Shown here in pieces: positions 42,350 through 51,867 of a stretch of 64,000 nt of DNA (position 1 is the first letter of the stretch; the number at the start of each line of letters is the position of its first letter). Source of the DNA: Marinobacter sp. THAF197a (GTDB taxonomy: Bacteria > Pseudomonadota > Gammaproteobacteria > Pseudomonadales > Oleiphilaceae); NCBI RefSeq assembly GCF_009363275.1, contig NZ_CP045324.1, forward strand, positions 2,046,001 through 2,110,000, given 5' to 3'. The notes beneath the pieces are model-generated. The model worked only from the letters and a program-made list of their open reading frames with translations. It was not told where the DNA came from and searched no databases. The position numbers and the translations under genes were made by a program.

Positions 42350-42471
42350 AACTGACGATTGGTCATTAATTGATCAGCATCAAGATGGTTAAACCTTGAC
42401 CAGTTTTAAATGCAAGCAGCGGGTGTGTTTATCGAAGGGTATTTTACGTTGAGTAAATGCAGGGGGATATC

Positions 42472-42861
42472 ATGGAGCATCGGCTTAGCCAGCGCATTGA
42501 GGGTGAATTACCTATACTGGTGTACAAAAGGGGAATGCCGGTAGCCACCGGGAAAATCCAGGACGCATCCCGGCGAGGATTGTTTGTGGCGACCGATTAC
42601 GCCGACATCCGGTTGAACCAGCCCATTCAGCTGGCCTTCAAGCTCCCGGATCAGGGACGGGATTGCCACCGTGTGCTGAAGGCGCACGTTATTCGCCGCT
42701 CTTCCGGCGGACTTGGTTTGGGGTTTGATGGCACGGATAACGAGGTGGACGTGATTACAGAGTTGGTCCAGTGGCTGCAGAACCAATATTTGCTAACTGG
42801 ATTCAGGGTAGAGGGCGGCACAGACCGCACCCACAGAATCGCCGCAAGAAGGAATGGATAA
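42472..42861 (+). CDS. PilZ domain protein (cyclic-di-GMP binding)
   Basis: This 129-residue protein has both PilZ signature motifs: RLSQR (RxxxR, residues 3-7) and DASRRG (DxSxxG, near 33). It is a stand-alone PilZ domain with a basic tail. I start at the ATG at 42472, after AGGGGG, rather than the ATG five codons upstream. It lies between malQ and an SDR gene inside the glycogen island, so a link between cyclic-di-GMP and glycogen or exopolysaccharide metabolism is a reasonable hypothesis. The SDR gene starts two bases after its stop. Confidence 0.85.
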   Translation: MEHRLSQRIEGELPILVYKRGMPVATGKIQDASRRGLFVATDYADIRLNQPIQLAFKLPDQGRDCHRVLKAHVIRRSSGGLGLGFDGTDNEVDVITELVQWLQNQYLLTGFRVEGGTDRTHRIAARRNG

Positions 42862-42862
42862 C

Positions 42863-43633
42863 ATGGCACGATTAGCAGGCAAGGTAGCAGCAGTGACAGG
42901 CGGAGCCGTTGGAATAGGCAAGGCCGCGGCTCAACGTATGGTGGAAGAGGGCGCAGCGGTTGGCATACTGGATGTTCTTGACCAGGCCGGTGAAGCGCTC
43001 GCCACGGAACTGGCCGCCAAGGGTTACAAGGTGGCCTATTGGCATTGCGATGTAGCAGACGAGGCCCAGGTAAAAGAGGCTATCAATAGCGTTGCGGATA
43101 AATTCGGCAAGCTCGACGTATTGGTGAACAATGCCGGTATATCCGGCACCAACAAACCGACCCATGAACTGACAGAGGAGGAGTGGGACAGGGTCCAGGC
43201 GGTTAATGTGAAAGGTGTTTTCTTCTGCACGAAGCACGCGATACCGCACATGAAAAAAGCGGGCAGCGGCAGCCTGATCAATCTTTCATCCATCTACGGC
43301 CTGGTAAGCGCTCCAGATGTTCCGCCTTACCACGCGTCGAAAGGCGCGGTGAGATTGATGACCAAGACCGACGCGATGATATATGCACCAGACCGGATTC
43401 GCGCTAATTCGATTCACCCCGGATTCATCTGGACGCCCATGGTTGAGAATCACCTGAAAACCACCGGCATGGACCCGGAAGAAGCCAGGCAGGCGACTGC
43501 GGCCTTGCATCCGTTGGGCCACATGGGTGAGCCGGACGACATTGCCTGGGGCATCGTTTACCTGGCGTCTGACGAGTCCAAGTTTATCACTGGCAGCGAA
43601 CTGGTTATCGACGGCGGCTACACGGCGCATTAA
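42863..43633 (+). CDS. Short-chain dehydrogenase/reductase
   Basis: This 256-residue classical SDR has the cofactor motif TGGAVGIGKA (TGxxxGIG), NNAGI, and the catalytic Ser-Tyr-Lys in LINLSSIYG and YHASKGAV. The C-terminal IDGGYTAH is typical. NAD(H) preference is suggested by the Asp after the second strand (GILDVLD). The substrate cannot be told; family names include glucose or cyclohexanol dehydrogenase. I start at the ATG at 42863, after AAGGA. It lies between the PilZ gene and glgP2 and may ride on the same transcript. Confidence 0.88.
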   Translation: MARLAGKVAAVTGGAVGIGKAAAQRMVEEGAAVGILDVLDQAGEALATELAAKGYKVAYWHCDVADEAQVKEAINSVADKFGKLDVLVNNAGISGTNKPTHELTEEEWDRVQAVNVKGVFFCTKHAIPHMKKAGSGSLINLSSIYGLVSAPDVPPYHASKGAVRLMTKTDAMIYAPDRIRANSIHPGFIWTPMVENHLKTTGMDPEEARQATAALHPLGHMGEPDDIAWGIVYLASDESKFITGSELVIDGGYTAH

Positions 43634-43648
43634 CACCGGGCCAAGATC

Positions 43649-46153
43649 ATGACGCTCGCTGCATACACCATGCGGGCCCTGCCAGCGCAGCTGTCGGGGC
43701 TTATTCCACTGGCGCATGATTTGCGCTGGAGCTGGCACCATGGCAGTGATCAGCTATGGCGATTGCTGGATGAAGATGTCTGGGAGTCTACGCAGAACGC
43801 ATGGTTGGTGCTCAACAGCGTGTCTTCTGAACATTTACTGGCTCTGGCGGAGAATCCCGAGTTCCTCGAGGTTTACCAGGCCCAGATAAGTCACCATCAG
43901 GCACTCAACGCGGCAGATACCTGGTATACCGATACCTGCGATGGCCAACTTGGTGAGGGCGTTGCCTGGTTCTGTATGGAATACGGTGTGTCTGAGGCTT
44001 TGCCGTTGTACAGCGGCGGCCTCGGCGTACTGGCGGGAGATTACCTCAAAGCTGCCAGTGATCTCGGCGTGCCGGTGATGGCGGTCGGCCTGCTGTTCCA
44101 GCAGGGTTATTTTCGCCAGGCCCTGAGTGCTGACGGCGAACAACTGGAGTTTTACCCCTACAACGACCCAACCATGCTGCCGGTGGCACCTGTGAGAGAC
44201 CCAAGCGGAGAGTGGGCAAGGGTGACGGTTCCGTTCCCGGGACGGGACGTTCGATTAAGGGCCTGGAAAGGCCAGGTCGGCCGATGCGAATTACTGCTGC
44301 TGGATGCAAACGACCCCCGTAACGAACCCGGCGACCGGGGCATCACCAGTGAACTCTATAGTGGCGACCCCGAAAAACGTATTCAACAGGAAATGGTACT
44401 GGGTATTGGCGGTTGGCGATTGCTGGAGCTATTGCAGCGCAAGCCTGCCGTATGCCATATCAACGAGGGACACAGTGCACTGGCGTTGATCGAACGTGCC
44501 CATTGCTGGCAGAAGGCAAATCAATCGGATTTTGCAACGGCCCGACTGGCTACCCGCGCCACCAACTTGTTTACCACCCATACCTCGGTGGCCGCCGGTT
44601 TTGATCGATTTGCGCCGAAATTGGCAGAACTCTACCTCTCCCCCTGGCTTTCCGAGAACAAAAACTGCCTACAGAACCTCATTGAAATCGCCAACGGTGG
44701 CAGTCGCGATCTGAACATGGCTGGCGTTGCGCTTGGGATGAGCGGCCGCTTTAACGGTGTAAGCCAGATCCACCGCAAAGTTACCCAGGCAATTTTCCAG
44801 CACTGGTTCGGGCGCTGGCCTGCTGACGACATCCCGGCCGAGTTCGTGACCAACGGCGTGCACACTCCCAGCTGGGACTCACCGGAATCCGATGCTTTGT
44901 GGACCAGGGCGTGCGGCCAAGAGCGCTGGCGCCGGCCGTTAACACAATCCTGCCCGCTGCAGCCCATCACCGACAACGAGCTTTGGCAGATGCGCAGGAA
45001 CCAGCGCAAACGGCTGGTCAGTTATCTCCGCAAACGCCTGCGAAGCCAACACTGCGAACACAAGGTTGGTACCAGTGTCGAGGCCGCGTGCGGCCTGCTG
45101 CTAGACCCGGAAACCCTCACGCTCGGGTTTGCCCGACGTTTTACAAGCTATAAACGCCCGGATCTCCTGCTAAAAGACCCAGAAAGACTGCTGGCGTTAC
45201 TCTGCTGCCGCGACAGGCCACTTCAGATTGTTTTGGCAGGCAAGGCCCATCCTCATGATCAAGCCGGAAAAGAGCTTATCAAACGCTGGAAAGATTTCTC
45301 CAGGCGCCCCGAGGCAGAGGGCCGGGTAGTGTTCATTGAGGACTATGACCTTGCCGTGGCCAACCAGCTTATTCAGGGCGTGGATGTGTGGCTCAATTGC
45401 CCGAGGCACCCCTGGGAAGCCTGTGGAACAAGTGGTATGAAGGTGCTTGTGAATGGTGGCCTGAACCTGTCCCAATACGATGGTTGGTGGGCAGAAGCCT
45501 GGAACGAGAACGTGGGCTGGGCCATTCGGCCTGGCGCCACTTTTGAAGAACTCAGCCATTCCGACCAGCATGATGACGCCGACGCAAACGAACTCTTCGA
45601 GTTGCTGGAGAAGCAAGTGGTACCCGAGTTCTACCAGCTCAACGGCGAGGGATTGCCGGCGAACTGGTTACAACGGGTGCGAGCCAGCATGGACCAGTTA
45701 ACGGCCAGTTATTCCGCCAATCGCATGGTTCGGGAATACGTTGATGCTTTCTACCTGCCGATGATTGCCAAGGGCCATCAGAGGAACCCTGAAACCGCCA
45801 GACAATTGCTTCAATGGCAGCAACAAATTGCCCAGCATTGGGCAAGATTGCGCTTTGGAAGACTCACCAGCCAACAGGAAGACGGCACACGGGTGTTTAC
45901 CCTAGATGTGTACCTGGACGGACTAAGCCCAGAACAGGTGATGATCGAGCTGGTGGCTGAGGCTTCGGAACACGGTGGGCGCATTGTTCAGCCTATGAAG
46001 CTTGAACGAAGCCTGCCCGGCGCTGAAGACAGCTACCTGTTTTCAGTATCGGTACCAGACCGGCCGGAGGATCACTACACTCCAAGGATTCGCCCACACC
46101 ACCCGCTGCTTCATATCCCGTTAGAGGATCAGCACGTGCTCTGGTATCGCTAA
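43649..46153 (+). CDS. glgP: Alpha-glucan phosphorylase (TIGR02094 type), second copy
   Basis: This 834-residue phosphorylase is a diverged paralogue of the one at 31753-34305. It keeps GVAWFCMEYGVSEALPLYSGGLGVLAGDY, HINEGHSAL, RRFTSYKRP and the PLP lysine near 598 in GTSGMKVLVNGGLNLSQ. It ends the plus-strand glycogen unit 15 bases after the SDR stop. Two short-type phosphorylases in one island suggest different substrates (glycogen chains versus maltodextrins) or different control. It converges on trkH1. Confidence 0.94.
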   Translation: MTLAAYTMRALPAQLSGLIPLAHDLRWSWHHGSDQLWRLLDEDVWESTQNAWLVLNSVSSEHLLALAENPEFLEVYQAQISHHQALNAADTWYTDTCDGQLGEGVAWFCMEYGVSEALPLYSGGLGVLAGDYLKAASDLGVPVMAVGLLFQQGYFRQALSADGEQLEFYPYNDPTMLPVAPVRDPSGEWARVTVPFPGRDVRLRAWKGQVGRCELLLLDANDPRNEPGDRGITSELYSGDPEKRIQQEMVLGIGGWRLLELLQRKPAVCHINEGHSALALIERAHCWQKANQSDFATARLATRATNLFTTHTSVAAGFDRFAPKLAELYLSPWLSENKNCLQNLIEIANGGSRDLNMAGVALGMSGRFNGVSQIHRKVTQAIFQHWFGRWPADDIPAEFVTNGVHTPSWDSPESDALWTRACGQERWRRPLTQSCPLQPITDNELWQMRRNQRKRLVSYLRKRLRSQHCEHKVGTSVEAACGLLLDPETLTLGFARRFTSYKRPDLLLKDPERLLALLCCRDRPLQIVLAGKAHPHDQAGKELIKRWKDFSRRPEAEGRVVFIEDYDLAVANQLIQGVDVWLNCPRHPWEACGTSGMKVLVNGGLNLSQYDGWWAEAWNENVGWAIRPGATFEELSHSDQHDDADANELFELLEKQVVPEFYQLNGEGLPANWLQRVRASMDQLTASYSANRMVREYVDAFYLPMIAKGHQRNPETARQLLQWQQQIAQHWARLRFGRLTSQQEDGTRVFTLDVYLDGLSPEQVMIELVAEASEHGGRIVQPMKLERSLPGAEDSYLFSVSVPDRPEDHYTPRIRPHHPLLHIPLEDQHVLWYR

Positions 46154-46159
46154 TGGGCG

Positions 46160-47617
46160 TTAGCCGCGCCAGAACCCGGGTGAAAGCACGATCACCACAC
46201 TGAGAATTTCCAGCCGGCCCATCAGCATACCCACCGACAGGATCCACTTGGCGGCATCCGGCAGGGGAGAGAAGTTACCCGACGGACCAATAATGTCACC
46301 CAGCCCCGGGCCAACGTTGGTTAAAGAGGTGAGGGCGCCAGACAGGGCTGTCACGAAATCGAGCTGAAGTGACGCCAGCAGCACCGTGATAATCAACAGG
46401 CACAGCAGAAAAATGAAGGTGTAGGCAATCATCGATGAAATAATCTCGTCGCTGACCGCCCGCCCATTGTAGTTCCGGGTGAAGACCGCCCTTGGGTGAA
46501 GCAGCCGCATCAGCTGTTCCCGAAGAATGATCAGCGACAGTTGGAAACGGAAAATCTTCATGCCGCCAGAGGTCGAGCCGGAACAGCCGCCTACAAACAT
46601 CAGAAAGAAGAACACCACAAAAGCCAGTGGCCCCCAGGCGGCGTAATCTTCCGATGCGTAGCCTGTTGTGGTGACCACCGAGGTTACGTTGAACAGCGTT
46701 GCTACGTAATTATGCAAGGGATCAAACGGGATCGGCGACACCCACCAGCGGTAGAGCGTGAGCAGCGCAGGAACCGTAAAGAGAATTGTCAAAAACAGTC
46801 GAACTTGCTGATCTTTAAACAGAACACCGTGTTGCCCATGCATTTCACGAACGAATAAAAAGAACGGCAAACTGCCAATGATCATGAACAACGTGGCTTC
46901 CATCAGGATCAGATCGCTGAACTTGCCCATCGACAGATCAGAGGTGGAGAAACCACCGGTGGCAATGCTGGTCAAGCCGTGATTAAAGGCATCAAACAGA
47001 CTCATGCCGGACAGCCAGTAGGTAACCACCGCAACCACCGAGAACACCAGGTAAACAATCAGCAGGCCACGACTCAGCGTTTTCATGCGCGGCAAGGCTT
47101 TGTCTGTCCATTCAGACGATTCTGTCGCGAACAGCCGCATACCACCAACGCGCAGGAACGGAAGCACCGCAACGAACATTCCGATGATACCGATGCCGCC
47201 GATCCATTGCAGGATGGACCGCCAGAGCAGCAGATCCCGATCCATATCATCAAGACCGCTGAGCACCGTGGCACCCGTTGTGGTAATGCCGGAGGTACCC
47301 TCAAAAAACGCATCCGCTGCAGAAATACCGTTGCCACTGAGGTAAAAGGGAATAGATGAGAGCAGGGCGATGATCAACCAGCTGGAGACGGTAAGAACAA
47401 ACATGTAGCGGGGCTTGAGATCCCTGGGTTGCCGATACATTGACAACACACCGGCCGCACCGAGCAGGAATACTATTCCGGCAGACTGGGCGAAGGCTAC
47501 CGCGTTTGGTACATCCTCACCTGCAAGTGCCAGAAGAACAACCGGTAAAGTCATGAAAACACTGAGAAGTATAAACATGACGCTGATAATAAAAATAACA
47601 GGGTAAAGGTTTCTCAA
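46160..47617 (-). CDS. trkH: Trk-type potassium transporter membrane subunit, first copy
   Basis: This 485-residue protein has the four pore-loop segments of K+ symporters, including TTTGATVLSGL, TGGFSTSD, TSVVTTTGYASED and TNVGPGLGDIIGP. GGIGIIGM and GGMRLFATES match TrkH. It moves K+ across the inner membrane and normally needs TrkA, which is not beside it. The start is probably TTG (LRNLYPVIF), giving an N-terminus parallel to the second copy at 59273. It converges with glgP2. The two TrkH copies are clearly paralogous. Confidence 0.93.
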   Translation of the reverse strand: MRNLYPVIFIISVMFILLSVFMTLPVVLLALAGEDVPNAVAFAQSAGIVFLLGAAGVLSMYRQPRDLKPRYMFVLTVSSWLIIALLSSIPFYLSGNGISAADAFFEGTSGITTTGATVLSGLDDMDRDLLLWRSILQWIGGIGIIGMFVAVLPFLRVGGMRLFATESSEWTDKALPRMKTLSRGLLIVYLVFSVVAVVTYWLSGMSLFDAFNHGLTSIATGGFSTSDLSMGKFSDLILMEATLFMIIGSLPFFLFVREMHGQHGVLFKDQQVRLFLTILFTVPALLTLYRWWVSPIPFDPLHNYVATLFNVTSVVTTTGYASEDYAAWGPLAFVVFFFLMFVGGCSGSTSGGMKIFRFQLSLIILREQLMRLLHPRAVFTRNYNGRAVSDEIISSMIAYTFIFLLCLLIITVLLASLQLDFVTALSGALTSLTNVGPGLGDIIGPSGNFSPLPDAAKWILSVGMLMGRLEILSVVIVLSPGFWRG

Positions 47618-47839
47618 GGTGCGCCCGCGCCAGCTGACAAAGAGACGGCGTCAGGATACCCGCGGTACCGGGCTTCCGCAAGGAAACAGGCGAACGCACG
47701 GGCCATTAACACCAAATTAAATCCCTGTAAAAGCAACGTAAATTCGGAACCTGGCTATGGCAAACAGCGTCTCTGTGATGCAAGTTGTAAAAAGGAGCGT
47801 TACTCATCAGCTCCCCATAAGGAACAAGGAGAACCGGTT

Positions 47840-48379
47840 ATGAACGTAAGAAAGAATCTGTTACTCGCATCGGTTGCGTCTGCAGGCATCGCTATGGCTG
47901 GGGCTGCATCTGCGCAGGATATGTATAAGTCTGGCGTGGGCAGTTTGTACGCTGGCTTGAACTATACCTTTATGGATGTGGACTTTGACGGCTTCGGCAG
48001 CGCTGATGTTGGCACTCTGTCCGGTAAAGTGGGCGTCATGGCCAACGAATTTCTGGGCATAGAGGCCCGCGCCGGTTTTGGTGTAGACGATGACCGCCTG
48101 TTCGGTCAGAAAGCCAAACTTGATAACTTCTTTGGTGGATACGCCACCATTAACATGGCAAACCAAAGCCCGGTAACTCCGTATGCCGTGGTTGGTTTCA
48201 CCAGAATCGAGGCCGAAATTGGTCCCCAGACCGATGACGACTCTGACTTTTCCTACGGTGCGGGTGTGAATTTCAAGTTTGCACAGAATCTGTCAGGAAA
48301 CCTGGAGTACATGCGCTACTACGATGATAGTAACGTGACGGTTGATGGTATTGGTCTGGGTATACAGATGAACTTCTGA
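47840..48379 (+). CDS. Outer membrane beta-barrel protein (OmpA/OmpW-like small barrel)
   Basis: This 179-residue protein has a signal peptide (about 1-25, ending ASAQD). Alternating amphipathic strands follow (GSLYAGLNYTFMDVDF, VTPYAVVGFTRIEAEI) and it ends in aromatic Phe (GLGIQMNF), as outer membrane barrels do. Size suits an eight-stranded barrel. AAGGAG precedes the ATG. Function is not evident; it converges on kdpE. Stretches of Asp and Gly in the loops suggest surface exposure. Confidence 0.8.
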   Translation: MNVRKNLLLASVASAGIAMAGAASAQDMYKSGVGSLYAGLNYTFMDVDFDGFGSADVGTLSGKVGVMANEFLGIEARAGFGVDDDRLFGQKAKLDNFFGGYATINMANQSPVTPYAVVGFTRIEAEIGPQTDDDSDFSYGAGVNFKFAQNLSGNLEYMRYYDDSNVTVDGIGLGIQMNF

Positions 48380-48436
48380 GCCAGAATTAACCAGGCGATT
48401 GCCCTCCTGCAATGACCAAAACAGTGTGTTGCGGGA

Positions 48437-48461
48437 GGGGCGTTGAGGCGCCTCCCCTAAT
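48437..48461. terminator. Possible bidirectional hairpin between omp and kdpE
   Basis: GGGAGG-GGCG and CGCC-TCCC arms flank a TTGAGG loop in the 87-base gap between the two converging genes. The stem is GC-rich but has no T tract on either side, so it may be a weak or Rho-assisted terminator. Confidence 0.3.
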
Positions 48462-48466
48462 GCGAT

Positions 48467-49192
48467 TCAGGAGATTCCCAGAAACCGGTAACCGACGCCG
48501 GGTTCAGTCTGAATATAGCGCTGCTCTGTTGGATCGTCCCCCAGTTTTTGTCTGAGCCTTCCTATCAAAATTCTCAGATAGTGAGTATCGGTGGTATGTG
48601 TCGGGCCCCAGATATCCTTTAACAATTGCGACTGAGTGACGATCTTTCCAGACGCAAGCAGCAGGACCTTCAGTACGGCAAACTCCTTGGGTGTCAGCCT
48701 GACAGGGTCACCGCTTACCGTGACTTTGCGCATAGCTAGATCAATATTAAGCTCACCGTTATCAAAAATGGCCGAGGTTTCAGGAGCTACTGCGCTTTTT
48801 CCTTTCTGGTGTATGCGCAACTGGGTTCGAACTCGTGCAAGGAGCTCATCGATGCCAAACGGTTTTGTGACGTAGTCGTTCGCGCCAAGATCCAGGGCTT
48901 TTACCTTTTCCAGTTCCCGATCCCGCACCGAAAGAATGATAACCGGAGCTGATGACCACTCCCGCAAACCGGCCAGCACCTCTGAGCCATCCATATCCGG
49001 AAGCCCCAAATCCAGAATTACGAGATCCGGTGAGTGCCTCGCGCAAAGCCCCAGCCCGGCCTCTCCATTCTCGGCTTCAAGCAGTTCGTAGCCTTCCGTT
49101 TTCAGGCTGATGCGCAGGAAATGACGTATTTGCGGTTCGTCATCGATGATCAGAATGCAGGGCTTTTCCCGGTTATGTGCTGGTGTAGTCAT
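48467..49192 (-). CDS. kdpE: Response regulator KdpE
   Basis: This 241-residue OmpR-family regulator has a receiver domain with phospho-accepting Asp near 61 (VILDLGLPDMDG), the conserved Lys in VTKPFGIDEL and a C-terminal winged helix (TPKEFAVLKVLL, HYLRILIGRLRQKL). It activates the kdp operon under K+ limitation or salt stress. The ATG overlaps the kdpD stop (ATGA). It is the last gene of the kdpF-kdpE unit. T-tract boxes upstream of kdpF and of the KtrAB-like operon are candidate binding sites. Confidence 0.95.
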   Translation of the reverse strand: MTTPAHNREKPCILIIDDEPQIRHFLRISLKTEGYELLEAENGEAGLGLCARHSPDLVILDLGLPDMDGSEVLAGLREWSSAPVIILSVRDRELEKVKALDLGANDYVTKPFGIDELLARVRTQLRIHQKGKSAVAPETSAIFDNGELNIDLAMRKVTVSGDPVRLTPKEFAVLKVLLLASGKIVTQSQLLKDIWGPTHTTDTHYLRILIGRLRQKLGDDPTEQRYIQTEPGVGYRFLGIS

Positions 49193-51867
49193 TCACTGGA
49201 TTCCCGATTAGACTCTCGCTCAGGCGATTCTATCAGGGGCAGGGCTATTTCGATGGTCGCACCGACACCATTTTCGCCAGCCAATGCCTGAATCCGGCCA
49301 CCATGAGCCGCAACCATGCCGTGACAGATAGCCAGGCCAAGCCCGCTACCATGAGGGCCCCGGTCTCCTTCGCCGCCTGTGAAGAACATATCGAATACCT
49401 GGCCCCGCTGGTTTTCTGGTATGCCCGGTCCCTCATCCGAAATCGCTATGATTAATTCGTCTTCCTTCCTGCGGGCGAGGATAGACAGCGTTGAGTCATT
49501 GGGCGCAAACTTGGCGGCGTTCTCCAGCACATTGACCAATGCCTGCTCAATAAGCGCCGGATGCACGAAAAGCAACGGAAGGTCCTCTTCTACCTCCCGT
49601 TCGACACGGACTTTCGACATCAGGTTTCTGGTGCGCCTGAGCGCTGACGAAAGGATGTCGGTGAAAGCAATCCAGTCCCGTTCGATCTTGAGGGTGCCAT
49701 GGCCCAGTTTGGTCATGTCCAGCAGATTCCGGATGTAGCGATCCAGACGCTCGCCTTCACCGAGCACTGAATCCAGAAGGCTATCGCGATCCTCGTCCGA
49801 GAGCCGGTCGAACATCGATTTCAGCGTGCTGGCAGAGCCAATCATGGAGGATAACGGTGTCCTCAGGTCGTGGGAGATGGAAGATAGCAGGGCAGAGCGC
49901 AGCCGTTCGGTTTCCTCTGCCACCCGTGATGCTGACAGATTGGCCGCCAGGCGGGTACGAAACCATGCCAAACCCAATTGATGCACGTAAACGTTGATGG
50001 CCAGGCCCCGGTAGTACTCCGGGGTCATATCCTCCACTCGAAAACCGAGTACGCCGTAGACTTCACCGTCTGCTTCAATCGGTTCAAAGCGCCAGGAAAG
50101 GCTGTTCAGCGTGTCAGAAAAAGCACCGCTGGGTTTGGCGTTACGGATGGCCCAATCAATGGCCGATCGTGCCGCATCGTTTAGTAAGTGAGAGGGGCCG
50201 CCCTGAACCACCACTTCAATTGCATCATTTTCAGGGCTCCGTTGGGCGATAATCAGAGGAAGCTTGAGCTGGGCATAGAGAGCCTCGACCGCCTCGGTCT
50301 GGACAGAGGTGATATCAGGCGCGGAGGCGAGCCTGCGGGTAAACTGCAGATGAGCATCAGTGAGATCATTCGAGGCGCGAAGCATCTGGACCTGGTCCCG
50401 CAATCGGCCGGCAAGGTTACCTCCCATGACAGCGATAATCAGGAAGAACACCACGGTCAGCAGCTCATCCGTATCGGCCATCTGGAAGGTCAAACGGGGT
50501 TCTGTGAAGAAAAAATTGTAGGTCAGAAAGCTCAGAGCCGCCGTAAACAGGGCTGGCCGAATACCGGTTCGGGCGGCCACCCACAATACAGATGTCAGAA
50601 ATATCAGGGACAGGTTGCCCAGCGGAAGAACGTTTTGCATTCCCATTGCAATGGCGGTTGCAGCAGCCACGCTACCGACGGCCCAGGTATAGTCACTCCA
50701 TCTGACCGGATGGCCGGCGGCTTCAGCAAGCCGACGCCGTTGTTTTCTTGGCACTGGTATAAAGGTAACTTCAAAGGCCTCAGCCTCTTTCAGCAACTTA
50801 CGACTGGTGGATTTTCGTAGGTGCCACCAGCGATTGTGGGAGCGGCCGAGAATCAGGGTTGTGACGTTTTGCTCTCTTGCGAAGGCCAGGATTTCTCCGG
50901 CCACGTCGTATCCGCGTAGCGTTCTGACCTCTGCGCCCAGGCGGGTGGCCAGGTCGAACACTTTTTCCAGCCGTTGGCGTTCGTCGGCGCCTGCCCGGCC
51001 ACTGTCCACGGTGACCACGGTCCAGGGCGCTTTCCGTCGCTCGGCGAGTCGCCGTGCTGCCCGAACCAGGGTTTCACCCTGCCCAGACCCGTCTACGGCA
51101 ACCAGCATTCGGGCGCGGATGTGCCAGGGACCTTCGATGCCACGGGATTGCATGGTTTCACGGACATCCGAATCCAGCCGCTCGGCGATTGCCTGGACCG
51201 CCATTTCCCGTAGGGCAGATAGGTTTGAAGGTGAGAAGTACCCCTCCATCGCTGCCCGAGCCTGTTCAGGCACGTAAACCTTGCCCTGTTTCAGGCGTTC
51301 AAGCAGCTCCGAGGGTGTCAGGTCCACGAGCACGATGTCCCGAGCCCGTTCAAGAATTGAATCGGGTACGGTTTCCCGCATCCGCACGCCGGTAATACTG
51401 GCCACTACGTCTGACAAGCTTTCCAGGTGCTGAATATTGATCGCTGTCCAGACAGTAATACCTTGGTCGAGCAGTTCCTCAATGTCCTGGTAACGTCGTG
51501 GATGCCGGGAGGTAGGGATATTGCGGTGGGCCAGTTCGTCAAGAAGCAGAACCTCCGGTTTCCGCTCCAGGGCGGCATCGACATCGAACTCCCGGAAGTG
51601 TTTCCCGGCGTACTCAACTTCTTTTGCCGGGAGCTGCTCAAGGCCCTCACAAAGTGCGAGCGTATCGGCTCGCCCGTGAGTTTCCGCCACACCCACGACT
51701 ATATCCACACCCTGACGCTTCAGCTCATGGGCCGCCTGGAGCATCTGATAGGTTTTCCCCACCCCCGGGGCTGCGCCCAGAAAGATCTTGAGCCCGCCGG
51801 CGGAATCACGCTCCTGGGCTTTCAGGAGCGCGTCCGGGTTGGGGCGATTCGGATCGCCATGATTCAA
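49189..51867 (-). CDS. kdpD: Osmosensitive K+ channel histidine kinase KdpD
   Basis: This 892-residue kinase starts with a TTG overlapping the kdpC stop, supported by AAGGAG eight bases upstream. The order is N-terminal KdpD domain with Walker A GAAPGVGKT (31-39), a USP-like domain (about 250-370), four transmembrane helices (about 395-490, the DUF4118 region), a GAF-like domain and the kinase core. The phospho-accepting His is near 665 (SISHDLRTPLSS), followed by GSGLGLAIC in the ATP lid. It senses K+ and osmotic status and phosphorylates KdpE. Confidence 0.96.
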   Translation of the reverse strand: MNHGDPNRPNPDALLKAQERDSAGGLKIFLGAAPGVGKTYQMLQAAHELKRQGVDIVVGVAETHGRADTLALCEGLEQLPAKEVEYAGKHFREFDVDAALERKPEVLLLDELAHRNIPTSRHPRRYQDIEELLDQGITVWTAINIQHLESLSDVVASITGVRMRETVPDSILERARDIVLVDLTPSELLERLKQGKVYVPEQARAAMEGYFSPSNLSALREMAVQAIAERLDSDVRETMQSRGIEGPWHIRARMLVAVDGSGQGETLVRAARRLAERRKAPWTVVTVDSGRAGADERQRLEKVFDLATRLGAEVRTLRGYDVAGEILAFAREQNVTTLILGRSHNRWWHLRKSTSRKLLKEAEAFEVTFIPVPRKQRRRLAEAAGHPVRWSDYTWAVGSVAAATAIAMGMQNVLPLGNLSLIFLTSVLWVAARTGIRPALFTAALSFLTYNFFFTEPRLTFQMADTDELLTVVFFLIIAVMGGNLAGRLRDQVQMLRASNDLTDAHLQFTRRLASAPDITSVQTEAVEALYAQLKLPLIIAQRSPENDAIEVVVQGGPSHLLNDAARSAIDWAIRNAKPSGAFSDTLNSLSWRFEPIEADGEVYGVLGFRVEDMTPEYYRGLAINVYVHQLGLAWFRTRLAANLSASRVAEETERLRSALLSSISHDLRTPLSSMIGSASTLKSMFDRLSDEDRDSLLDSVLGEGERLDRYIRNLLDMTKLGHGTLKIERDWIAFTDILSSALRRTRNLMSKVRVEREVEEDLPLLFVHPALIEQALVNVLENAAKFAPNDSTLSILARRKEDELIIAISDEGPGIPENQRGQVFDMFFTGGEGDRGPHGSGLGLAICHGMVAAHGGRIQALAGENGVGATIEIALPLIESPERESNRESSE

